Assembly (NCBI RefSeq): GCF_964340395.1
Contig: NC_135568.1
Coordinates: 19,635,210-19,699,209 of the forward strand
Reading direction: 5' to 3'
Length of the DNA stretch: 64,000 nucleotides
Source: Glandiceps talaboti
Lineage: Eukaryota; Hemichordata; Enteropneusta; Spengelidae
Of the stretch, positions 1 to 11,130 are shown in pieces. How positions within the stretch are numbered: position 1 is the stretch's first letter; each line of letters begins with the position of its first letter. The translations under genes were made by a program, and so were the position numbers. The notes beneath the pieces are model-generated. The model was not told the DNA's origin. It saw only the letters and a list, made by a program, of their open reading frames with translations, and did not search any database.

Positions 1-443
1 TTTGGTTTTAATGCATCATTTGCATAATTAATGATTGGGGGGGGGTAATTAGACAATATTGTAGCTTTACACATTGATTGTAACAAAGCACACATGTCCC
101 TATTAGACATTTGAATAATCAGGTTCATAAAGAACCATTAGTCAATTCCAATATATACACAGGAAATGTACTTGATTTCAGTGAGTAACTTAATACATAT
201 GAAATTGCTACTTGTTTTTGAGTAAAGAATGTTACAGTGTAGTCATAGATTGCTAGCCTTAAAAATGCTTGGCAAAATTGTATACTATTTATTCAGTTAG
301 AACGTAAGTCAGCCTAAGAGTGAGAAACTACATGTGTAAGCCAAGAGAACACTTTCACTTTACAGTAGAGTCAACTTGTCAAAATCAAAGGATATACATG
401 TACCATTCCCAGGAGGTGGCTATTGCTATTGTATTATACAACT
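1..443. other. Non-coding, no gene seen
   Basis: AT-rich DNA with a run of ten G at 37-46 and a TTTGCATAATTAATGA motif near 18-33 that recurs near 29398 and 29811, probably part of a dispersed repeat. Confidence 0.5.
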
Positions 444-813
444 GCCAACATCAGACTGTTGAGGAATAGACCCTGTTAGAAACAGTGAAAGTAAACAAAT
501 GAATTGGATTAATAACACTTGGCACAGCAAGTTGGAAATACAGAGAGAAAAGTACTACATTCCATCATTTGATGTGAATAGGTGTATGGCCGCTTTACAG
601 AATAGTTCACATTCACAAACAAATTTGAAGTTCCCTTGGCAATTCATGTACATGCAGAGAGGCCATAGAACTGTTCTTATCAAACCATGAAATGTAATGC
701 AAGTCTGTTGTTCCAACATGCTGTGCCAATTGTTATTAATCCAATTCCTTAGTTTACTTTCCCTGTTTGTAACAACTAACGAGTTCCATTAAACAACAGT
801 CTGATGTCAATGG
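444..813. mobile_element. Foldback/MITE-like hairpin element
   Basis: An imperfect long inverted repeat. CCAACATCAGACTGTTG at 445 pairs with CAACAGTCTGATGTCAATGG ending at 813. Further in, AATTGGATTAATAACA pairs with TGTTATTAATCCAATT, and the pairing continues to about 590 and 655. The short open frame at 499-690 lies across this structure and is not considered a gene. No clear target-site duplication seen. Confidence 0.6.
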
Positions 814-1471
814 TGATATCAGAATATTGAATTATGAAATGAAGTTGACATAACAAAGATAAACAAGCAGAGTGGATTTGCATCATCAGTATATTGATAT
901 TATATCATATACAATATTTCATATTTAGAAAGTTGAGGTTTAGGTTATTTGCTTGTAGTTGCACTCTAAACATATTTGAAGCTATGTATGCCATGTCTTT
1001 TTGTAATGCTTTATCAGGTCATACTAAATTCTGTCAGTTTATAATGTGGGAACTGTATAGGGTAATATATATATTGACATGATGTGAAAGCACTTATAAG
1101 AAACCTTGAAGACTTAAAAAGCTATTCTTTTTCTAAAAGTAATTGGGTTTGACAGTTTTGTTGTTGGCTGGTACATGTATATAGCTTGATATCCTTGTTG
1201 TGCAGCAGACATGTTTATAATGTCTTCTATATAATATAATCTAGACTTAGCTCTCCAATCTAACATACAATACCAGTAATAAGAATGCCCTGTCACCCCT
1301 GTACAGTCAGGTGACATGGAGTCACATCTTACAAACTGTGGATAATTTTAATGATTGAATATTGAACAAGTTTGCACTCACCAACTTACCTAGTGCATTT
1401 ACAGGAATGTACCACAGGGGCATGTATTATTGCTTAGATTGAAAATAGCATACGAAACCTGCTGCTTTATA
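814..1471. other. Non-coding, no gene seen
   Basis: Short random open frames only. Near 1404-1437 is a stretch that is inverted at 1977-2008 (see findings). Confidence 0.5.
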
Positions 1472-1979
1472 CAAGGGTTGACATACTAGTACTAATAGAT
1501 ATAACACACAAGGGTTGACATACTAGTACTAATATATATAACACACAAGGGTTGACATACTAGTACTAATAGATATAACACACAAGGGTTGACATACTAG
1601 TACTAATAGATATAACACACAAGGGTTGACATACTAGTACTAATAGATATAACACACAAGGGTTGACATACTAGTACTAATAGATATAACACACAAGGGT
1701 TGACATACTAGTACTAATAGATATAATACACAAGGGTTGACATACTAGTACTAATAGATATAACACACAAGGGTTGACATACTAGTACTAATAGATATAA
1801 CACACAAGGGTTGACATACTAGTACTAATAGATATAACACACAAGGGTTGACATACTAGTACTAATAGATATAACACACAAGGGTTGACATACTAGTACT
1901 AACAGATATAACACACAAGGGTAGACATACTAGTACTAACAGATATAACACACAAGGGTTGTCATACTAGTACTAATTA
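1472..1979 (+). repeat. Minisatellite, 37-bp unit, about 14 copies
   Basis: Units of GGGTTGACATACTAGTACTA plus ATAGATATAACACACAA, very uniform; the last two or three copies carry changes such as GGGTAGAC and GTCATAC. Confidence 0.97.
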
Positions 1980-2001
1980 AGAAATACTACATGCCCCTAT
2001 G

Positions 2002-2543
2002 GAATGTACATTAGGTTTACACTCACCAAACTTACCTCATGTACATTAGGTTTACACTCACCAAACTTACCTCATGTACATTAGGTTTACACTCACCAAA
2101 CTTACCTCATGTACATTAGGTTTACACTCACCAAACTTACCTCATGTACATTAGGTTTACATTCACCAAACTTACCTCATGTACATTAGGTTTACACTCA
2201 CCAAACTTACCTCATGTACATTAGGTTTACACTCACCAAACTTACCTCATGTACATTAGGTTTACACTCACCAAACTTACCTCATGTACATTAGGTTTAC
2301 ACTCACCAAACTTACCTCATGTACATTAGGTTTACACTCACCAAACTTACCTCATGTACATTAGGTTTACACTCACCAAACTTACCTCATGTACATTGGG
2401 TTTACACTCACCAAACTTCCCTCATGTACATTGGGTTTACACTCACCAAACTTACCTCATGTACATTAGGTTTACACTCACCAAACTTACCTCATGTACA
2501 TTAGGTTTACACTCACCAAACTTCCCTCATGTACATTGGGTTC
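2002..2543 (+). repeat. Minisatellite, 35-bp unit, about 15 copies
   Basis: Units of CATGTACATTAGGTTTACAC plus TCACCAAACTTACCT. A diverged single unit sits upstream at about 1370-1392 (TTTGCACTCACCAACTTACC), perhaps the ancestral sequence. Confidence 0.97.
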
Positions 2544-2870
2544 ACATTAACATATTATTAGCCACAGGTAAACTCAAGGGATCATTTTACCTTGTGTTTG
2601 TATCTATAGCCTAAAGATACAGTATATGTACATCATAGATTAGCAGATTTGTTGCATGTACCAGATTTAAGTAAAAAACAGATTACTAAGACTGCAAAAT
2701 AAAGAATGTCTTGTACTGTGATACCTCATCTAGAGTTACATAGATTGGCAGACAGAAAAACTGGGAATGTAATTAAAACTGAACAGAGAAGAATATTCAG
2801 AAAATCTAAGAAAAATACACATTGATTATTAACTAATACATAATATGTTGTGGCATAGATTACTTAATAT
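2544..2870. other. Non-coding, no gene seen
   Basis: AT-rich intron-like sequence with no supported feature. Confidence 0.5.
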
Positions 2871-3644
2871 GTTGAACTAGTCATTAACAAGTATTTGAAT
2901 GTTATTTCATATCAGTCATAATAGGTTGATCTAGTCAAGTATTTGAATGTTATTTCATATCAGTCATAATAGGTTGAACTAGTCAAGTATTTGAATGTTA
3001 TTTCATATCAGTCATAATAGGTTGAACTAGTCAAGTATTTGAATGTTATTTCATATCAGTCATAATAGGTTGAACTAGTCAAGTATTTGAATGTTATTTC
3101 ATATCAGTCATAATAGGTTGAACTAGTCAAGTATTTGAATGTTATTTCATATCAGTCATAATAGGTTGAACTAGTCAAGTATTTGAATGTTATTTCATAT
3201 CAGTCATAATAGGTTGAACTAGTCAAGTATTTGAATGTTATTTCATATCAGTCATAATAGGTTGAACTAGTCAAGTATTTGAATGTTATTTCATATCAGT
3301 CATAATAGGTTGAACTAGTCAAGTATTTGAATGTTATTTCATATCAGTCATTACAGGTTGAACTAGTCAAGTATTTGAATGTTATTTCATATCAGTCATA
3401 ATAGGTTGAACTAGTCAAGTATTTGAATGTTATTTTGTATCAGTCATAATAGGTTGAACTAGTCAAGTATTTGAATGTTATTTTGTATCAGTCATTATAG
3501 GTTGAACTAGTCAAGTATTTGAATGTTATTTTGTATCAGTCATAATAGGTTGAATTAGTCAAGTATTTGAATGTTATTTTGTATCAGTCATTATAGGTTG
3601 AATTAGTCATACAAGTATTTGAATGTTATTTCATGTCAGTCATA
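2871..3644 (+). repeat. Minisatellite, 48-bp unit, about 16 copies
   Basis: Units of GTTGAACTAGTCAAGTATTT plus GAATGTTATTTCATATCAGT plus CATAATAG. Copies near the 3' end share TTTTGTATCAG in place of TTTCATATCAG, a polarity typical of local amplification. Confidence 0.97.
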
Positions 3645-3736
3645 CACCAGATTTAAACTGTTGGTGAGGTTCAGTAGTATACACCAGATTTAAACTGTTG
3701 GTGAGGTTCAGTAGTATACACCAGATTTAAACTGAG
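3642..3736 (+). repeat. Short tandem repeat, 37-bp unit, about 2.5 copies
   Basis: ACCAGATTTAAACTGTTGGT plus GAGGTTCAGTAGTATAC repeated directly after the 48-bp array. Confidence 0.9.
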
Positions 3737-3779
3737 TGCCTTCTGTAAGGGCAGTCTGGAGTTCCTAGACATAATAATT

Positions 3780-4160
3780 TCCTGAAATGCAAAATCTTGG
3801 CTATAGACGTATATTACAAAGATAACAGTAGGGATTATTAGACAAATGAATAAACATTCAAAAAATGTATGCAAATATACCTAGCAACAAGACCATGCCC
3901 ATGGCAACAGTCATAGATGATATATATCACAAAAATAACATCAGGAATTCATAGACAAGCGAACAAATATTAAAAACTGTATGCAAATATGTCTAGCAAA
4001 ATGACCACACTGATAGCAACAGCCAAATGATTGCATATATTGGAAAGATAACAACAGGGATGGATAGGCAACTGGATAATTATTCAGCAACACTATACCT
4101 AGCATGGATCAACATTTTTTTTTAAATGTACAGTTGTGCTACAATGCCATTGACACTTTT
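3780..4160 (+). repeat. Dispersed repeat copy, 'CCTAGCAAC...CCCATGGCAAC' family
   Basis: Three diverged subrepeats of about 110 bp containing GACAAATGAATAAACATTC, ATGTATGCAAATATACCTAG and GCAACAG. The same family and end sequence (GGATAGGCAACTGGATA...TAGCATGGAT) recurs at 45410-46260 and 51868-52010. Confidence 0.8.
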
Positions 4161-4411
4161 TTTTTCTCTCACCATTCCAGGGTAAAATAGATTATGATTT
4201 CCTGTAGCACATTCCAACCCCACTTTATAGATACAAAAATGTATGACTTTTGCCTATGTCCATCATGAAATCTGTCCCTTTGTGTTTACATCATATACAA
4301 TGTAGCTTATCCTGAATTGGTGGTGATATTGAATCATCTCTTGGCAGGGAAATTAAAAACACAATAAGACTCTGTGCCTTTTTTCTAGCTGTAGCTTCAT
4401 TAAATTTTAAT
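4161..4411. other. Non-coding, no gene seen
   Basis: AT-rich sequence with no supported feature. Confidence 0.5.
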
Positions 4412-4565
4412 ATAGCTAAAATGATGAAGGCTTAGTGTTCCATTCATGGGATATTACAGCTGAAATGATGAAGGCTTGATGTTTCACTCATGGGACATTA
4501 CAGCTAAAATGCTGTAGGCTTAGTGTTTCATTCATGGGATATTACAGCTGAAATGATGTAGACTT
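4412..4565 (+). repeat. Tandem repeat, 44-bp unit, about 3.5 copies
   Basis: Diverged units of AGCTAAAATGATGAAGGCTT plus AGTGTTCCATTCATGGGATATTAC (shown in two parts), abutting the next array. Confidence 0.9.
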
Positions 4566-6319
4566 GGCAGGGATGTTACTTTTGGTTTGTTGCAGAAGTG
4601 TGGCAGAGATGTTACTTTTGGTTTGTGGCAGGGATGTTACTTTTGGTTTGTTGTTGAAGTGTGGCAGGAATGTTACTTTTGGTTTGTTGTTGAAGTGTGG
4701 CAGGGATGTTACTTTTGGTTTATTGGTGAAGTGTGGCAGGGATGTTACTTTTGGTTTGTTGGTGAAGTGTGGCAGGGATGTTACTTTTGGTTTGTTGTTG
4801 AAGTGTGGCAGGGATGTTACTTTTGGTTTGTTGTTGAAGTGTGGCAGGAATGTTACTTTTGGTTTGTTGTTGAACTTGAAGTGTGGCAGGGATGTTACTT
4901 TTGGTTTGTTGTTGAAGTGTGGCAGGAATGTTACTTTTGGTTTGTTGTTGAACTTGAAGTGTTGCAGGGATGTTACTTTTGGTTTGTTGGTGAAGTGTGG
5001 CAGGGATGTTACTTTTGGTTTGTTGTTGAAGTGTGGCAGGGATGTTACTTTTGGTTTGTTGGTGAAGTGTGGCAGGGATGTTTCTTTTGGTTTGTTGGTG
5101 AAGTGTGGCAGGGATGTTACTTTTGGTTTGTTGGTGAAGTGTGGCAGGGATGTTACTTTTGGTTTGTTGGTGAAGTGTTGCAGGAATGTTACTTTTGGTT
5201 TGTTGTTGAAGTGTGGCAGGGATGTTACTTTTGGTTTGTTGGTGAAGTGTGGCAGGGATGTTACTTTTGGTTTGTTGTTGAAGTGTGGCAGGAATGTTAC
5301 TTTTGGTTTGTTGTTGAACTTGAAGTGTTGCAGGGATGTTAGTTTTGGTTTGTTGGTGAAGTGTGGCAGGGATGTTAGTTTTGGTTTGTTGTTGAAGTGT
5401 GGCAGGGATGTTACTTTTGGTTTGTTGTTGAAGTGTTGCAGGGATGTTACTTTTGGTTTGTTGTTGAAGTGTGGCAGGAATGTTACTTTTGGTTTGTTGG
5501 TGAAGTGTGGCAGGGATGTTACTTTTGGTTTGTTGTTGAAGTGTGGCAGGAATGTTACTTTTGGTTTGTTGTTGAAGTGTTGCAGGGATGTTACTTTTGG
5601 TTTGTTGGTGAAGTGTGGCAGGGATGTTACTTTTGGTTTGTTGTTGAAGTGTGGCAGGAATGTTACTTTTGGTTTGTTGTTGAACTTGAAGTGTTGCAGG
5701 GATGTTACTTTTGGTTTGTTGTTGAACTTGAAGTGTTGCAGGGATGTTACTTTTGGTTTGTTGTTGAACTTGAAGTGTGGCAGGGATGTTACTTTTGGTT
5801 TGTTGTTGAAGTGTGGCAGGAATGTTACTTTTGGTTTGTTGTTGAACTTGAAGTGTTGCAGGGATGTTACTTTTGGTTTGTTGGTGAAGTGTGGCAGGGA
5901 TGTTACTTTTGGTTTGTTGTTGAAGTGTGGCAGGGATGTTACTTTTGGTTTGTTGGTGAAGTGTGGCAGGGATGTTACTTTTGGTTTGTTGTTGAAGTGT
6001 GGCAGGGATGTTACTTTTGGTTTGTTGGTGAAGTGTGGCAGGGATGTTACTTTTGGTTTGTTGGTGAAGTGTTGCAGGAATGTTACTTTTGGTTTGTTGG
6101 TGAAGTGTGGCAGGGATGTTACTTTTGGTTTGTTGGTGAAGTGTGGCAGGGATGTTACTTTTGGTTTGTTGTTGAAGTGTGGCAGGGATGTTACTTTTGG
6201 TTTGTTGTTGAAGTGTGGCAGGGATGTTACTTTTGGTTTGTTGTTGAAGTGTGGCAGGAATGTTACTTTTGGTTTGTTGGTGAAATGTGGCAGGAATGTT
6301 ACTTTTGGTTTGTTGTTGG
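4566..6319 (+). repeat. Minisatellite, 36/42-bp units, about 47 copies
   Basis: Units of GAAGTGTGGCAGGGATGTTA plus CTTTTGGTTTGTTGTT, with a 42-bp form adding AACTTG. Both lengths are multiples of three, so long open frames appear in several frames on both strands. Variants (GGAA/GGGA, GTTG/GGTG, GTGG/GTTG) are shuffled along the array. Interpreted as non-coding. Confidence 0.95.
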
Positions 6320-7666
6320 GTCATTATTCTTTACTTTTTAAGATTAACATAATGTCATGCATAGATATTAGCATTAGCAGTAACAGGTGACATTAATTAC
6401 TTGACTTAATGTTAACCATTGTATTGTTGATTTTGACATATTTACCATGTTTACTAGAAACCAATATAATCAGATGTTATTGATTATATTACAAAACAAT
6501 ATGTACTGAAATTATTTTAAATATTAGAAACTGATTAACTAAGGGGTAAGAAATATTATCATGGAAAGACCTGTTTTATCAGCTAACACATGTACTATGT
6601 ATGTCTATAAATCAGTTAGTAATGGAGTTATTGTATATTGCCTTTCATTAAGATGACACTTGTGGAAATCATGGTACCTGTATGGTATATGTAGAGATGA
6701 ATGTACTAACATCAGTCTAGTAGCAGTGGAAGTCACATGAGTATATTTCAAGATAACTGAATGATAGTAGTGTGAAGTTGAAACCAAGTTCAACTTAAAG
6801 ATTGGAATCTGATGTCTTTTTGTACAAATGATGTTCTACCAACAAGAGAATTGGGAATCCTGGTCATCTTGGCCTATGAACCATCATTGTTTTATCAACT
6901 GTACCTCTATCAATGATGAATTACCATGTCACCTATAGTACTTTTGTTATACCCAGTAATGCATCCAGTGGTACTGTGGCAGTTATTAATGTACTGTGTT
7001 TCTTCTGACAACATTGGATATTGAAAATCCTTCTGAACAGTCACTGAACAGAAGAAAATACTGTGTGTGGTTTTGGAGAACCAGAATTAAATCCATACAT
7101 ATCTTCCAACTTGTCATCTCGTTCAAAGCTTGGATAGAACAGAAAGTACATGTATGCCAACTTGGATACAGTAAACTGAGGAGTGTTGGTGTGTACATGT
7201 ACAGTCATGCATTATTTAAATTTCTGTTGATGTTTCATCAAGTTCTCACATCCAAATTAAACACAATACCAAATATTTCATTGACTAATTTGACACTATT
7301 GTGAATGTTGTCAAATGTAGGAAGCATATTCTATTACTGCATCTGACACTTGTTGGCCATGCAATGCCATATAGGTGTTGTTGTTATGCTCCCAATCCAG
7401 CGTACATACCACTGATGCCACAATGTCCATCTCATATCGTACATTATATCCTGCAACACAAGGTAATTCACTCATCGCTATATTTTACGCTTTCAACATT
7501 ACACTGAAAGATGCCAGCTTGGTGTATACATGGTGATGTATGCACTCATAGCATAGACCTATAGTGGTTCCAATTCAACAACAATTCAAACCTTACCCTA
7601 CAACTTTTGCCACTTATTAAAACTGACAACAGTGAAATTCAGCTTATCAACTGGAAGATCCTAACT
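6320..7666. other. Non-coding, no gene seen
   Basis: About 1.3 kb of unique-looking sequence. Open frames of up to about 100 codons on both strands (6996-7304, 7301-7507) show no recognisable domain and no phase-matched pair of splice sites. Confidence 0.5.
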
Positions 7667-10600
7667 GACTCTAACCACTACATATATTATGACTACAGAC
7701 TCTAACCACTACATGTATTATGACTGTACAGACTCTAACCACTACATGTATTATGACTACAGACTCTAACCACTACATGTATTATGACTGTACAGACTCT
7801 AACCACTACATGTATTATGACTGTACAGACTCTAACCACTACATGTATTATGACTGTACAGACTCTAACCACTACATGTATTATGACTACAGACTCTAAC
7901 CACTACATGTATTATGACTACAGACTCTAACCACTACATGTATTATGACTGTACAGACTCTAACCACTACATGTATTATGACTGTACAGACTCTAACCAC
8001 TACATGTATTATGACTGTACAGACTCTAACCACTACATGTATTATGACTGTACAGACTCTAACCACTACATGTATTATGACTACAGACTCTAACCACTAC
8101 ATGTATTATGACTACAGACTCTAACCACTACATGTATTATGACTACAGACTCTAACCACTACATGTATTATGACTGTACAGACTCTAACCACTACATGTA
8201 TTATGACTACAGACTCTAACCACTACATGTATTATGACTACAGACTCTAACCACTACATGTATTATGACTGTACAGACTCTAACCACTACATGTATTATG
8301 ACTACAGACTCTAACCACTACATGTATTATGACTGTACAGACTCTAACCACTACATGTATTATGACTGTACAAACTCTAACCACTACATGTATTATGACT
8401 GTACAGACTCTAACCACTACATGTATTATGACTGTACAGACTCTAACCACTACATGTATTATGACTGTACAGACTCTAACCACTACATGTATTATGACTA
8501 CAGACTGTAACCACTACATGTATTATGACTACAGACTCTAACCACTACATGTATTATGACTGTACAGACTCTAACCACTACATGTATTATGACTGTACAG
8601 ACTCTAACCACTACATGTATTATGACTGTACAGACTCTAACCACTACATGTATTATGACTACAGACTCTAACCACTACATGTATTATGACTACAGACTCT
8701 AACCACTACATGTATTATGACTACAGACTCTAACCACTACATGTATTATGACTGTACAGACTCTAACCACTACATGTATTATGACTACAGACTCTAACCA
8801 CTACATGTATTATGACTACAGACTCTAACCACTGCATGTATTATGACTGTACAGACTCTAACCACTACATGTATTATGACTGTACAGACTCTAACCACTA
8901 CATGTATTATGACTACAGACTCTAACCACTACATGTATTATGACTGTACAGACTCTAACCACTACATGTATTATGACTGTACAAACTCTAACCACTACAT
9001 GTATTATGACTGTACAGACTCTAACCACTACATGTATTATGACTGTACAGACTCTAACCACTACATGTATTATGACTGTACAGACTCTAACCACTACATG
9101 TATTATGACTACAGACTCTAACCACTACATGTATTATGACTACAGACTCTAACCACTACATGTATTATGACTGTACAGACTCTAACCACTACATGTATTA
9201 TGACTGTACAGACTCTAACCACTACATGTATTATGACTACAGACTCTAACCACTACATGTATTATGACTGTACAAACTCTAACCACTATATGTATTATGA
9301 CTACAGACTCTAACCACTACATGTATTATGACTGTACAGACTCTAACCACTACATGTATTATGACTACAGACTCTAACCACTACATGTATTATGACTGTA
9401 CAGACTCTAACCACTACATGTATTATGACTACAGACTCTAACCACTACATGTATTATGACTGTACAGACTCAAACCACTACATGTATTATGACTACAGAC
9501 TCTAACCACTACATGTATTATGACTACAGACTCTAACCACTACATGTATTATGACTACAGACTCTAACCACTACATGTATTATGACTGTACAGACTCTAA
9601 CCACTACATGTATTATGACTACAGACTCTAACCACTACATGTATTATGACTACAGACTCTAACCACTACATGTATTATGACTGTACTGACTCTAACCACT
9701 ACATGTATTATGACTACAGACTCTAACCACTACATGTATTATGACTGTACAAACTCTAACCACTACATGTATTATGACTACAGACTCTAACCACTACATG
9801 TATTATGACTACAGACTCTAACCACTACATGTATTATGACTGTACAAACTCTAACCACTACATGTATTATGACTGTACAAACTCTAACCACTACATGTAT
9901 TATGACTACAGACTCTAACCACTACATGTATTATGACTACAGACTCTAACCACTACATGTATTATGACTGTACAGACTCTAACCACTACATGTATTATGA
10001 CTGTACAGACTCTAACCACTACATGTATTATGACTACAGACTCTAACCACTACATGTATTATGACTACAGACTCTAACCACTACATGTATTATGACTGTA
10101 CAGACTCTAACCACTACATGTATTATGACTGTACAGACTCTAACCACTACATGTATTATGACTACAGACTCTAACCACTACATGTATTATGACTACAGAC
10201 TCTAACCACTACATGTATTATGACTACAGACTCTAACCACTACATGTATTATGACTACAGACTCTAACCACTACATGTATTATGACTACAGACTCTAACC
10301 ACTACATGTATTATGACTACAGACTCTAACCACTACATGTATTATGACTGTACAGACTCAAACCACTACATGTATTATGACTGTACAGACTCTAACCACT
10401 ACATGTATTATGACTGTACAGACTCTAACCACTACATGTATTATGACTACAGACTCTAACCACTACATGTATTATGACTACAGACTCTAACCACTACATG
10501 TATTATGACTGTACAAACTCTAACCACTACATGTATTATGACTGTACAAACTCTAACCACTACATGTATTATGACTGTACAAACTCTAACCACTACATGT

Positions 10601-10793
10601 ATTATGACTGTACAAACTCTAACCACTACATGTATTATGACTGTACAAACTCTAACCACTACATGTATTATGACTGTACAAACTCTAACCACTACATGTA
10701 TTATGACTGTACAGACTCTAACCACTACATGTATTATGACTGTACAAACTCTAACCACTACATGTATTATGACTGTACAAACTCTAACCACTA
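7667..10793 (+). repeat. Minisatellite, 31/33-bp units, about 97 copies
   Basis: Two unit lengths, GACTACAGACTC... (31 bp) and GACTGTACAGACTC... (33 bp), both continuing TAACCACTACATGTATTAT. The order of the two is irregular but partly repeated: the block around 8265-8541 recurs about 611 bp later at 8876-9152, showing a higher-order duplication. Confidence 0.97.
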
Positions 10794-10935
10794 ATCTTGT
10801 TGTCATTTCTTACTACATATACCCTATTCTGTATCTTACCAGGACATTTTGTTTCTTTTACTTCAGTCATTATATTCTGTGCCTATGTAATTAGACTTAT
10901 TACATTTGTACTTTATTTCTGTATCTTCATCACAG

Positions 10936-11052
10936 GAAGCTGAAGAACTAGCATATTTGGGTTACAAAGAAAAGATACCTGGACTTCCTGAGGAAAAATA
11001 TGACACGGATGGAAGATTAAGAAAAGTTGAATTCAGTGTTCAGCCTATTGAG
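10936..11052 (+). CDS. PPP1R9A: Neurabin/spinophilin exon 1 of this window (PP1-docking RVxF exon)
   Basis: Internal coding exon of 117 nt, 39 codons, phase 0 at both ends. The acceptor is ATCACAG before 10936 and the donor is GTGAGA from 11053. The product contains PGLPEE, then RKVEF, then SVQPIE at the exon end. KVEF fits the RVxF motif by which neurabin and spinophilin dock on the catalytic subunit of protein phosphatase 1, and the following residues extend that contact in the known family. In frame it continues into [16 protein letters not shown] of the next exon, a stretch nearly invariant in the family. The family targets PP1 to actin-rich sites such as synapses. The exon sits between a 31/33-bp array (ends 10793) and a 32/35-bp array (starts 11131). 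Earlier exons for the actin-binding N terminus were not found and probably lie before the window. Confidence 0.93.
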
Positions 11053-11130
11053 GTGAGATATAGATAACTTCCATTGTATTGAGTAACAACCTACCTTATT
11101 TGTATATATACAACACTAGTCAATTGTTAC

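Noticed and set aside
4564-6390. 608-codon open frame plus long frames on both strands
   Set aside because: Units are 36 or 42 bp, multiples of three with no stop in several frames at once; no domain and no splice context.
7301-7507. 68-codon frame with a proline-rich part and an AAG-GTAATT donor-like end
   Set aside because: Upstream acceptor is weak and the residues match no part of neurabin that I recognise.
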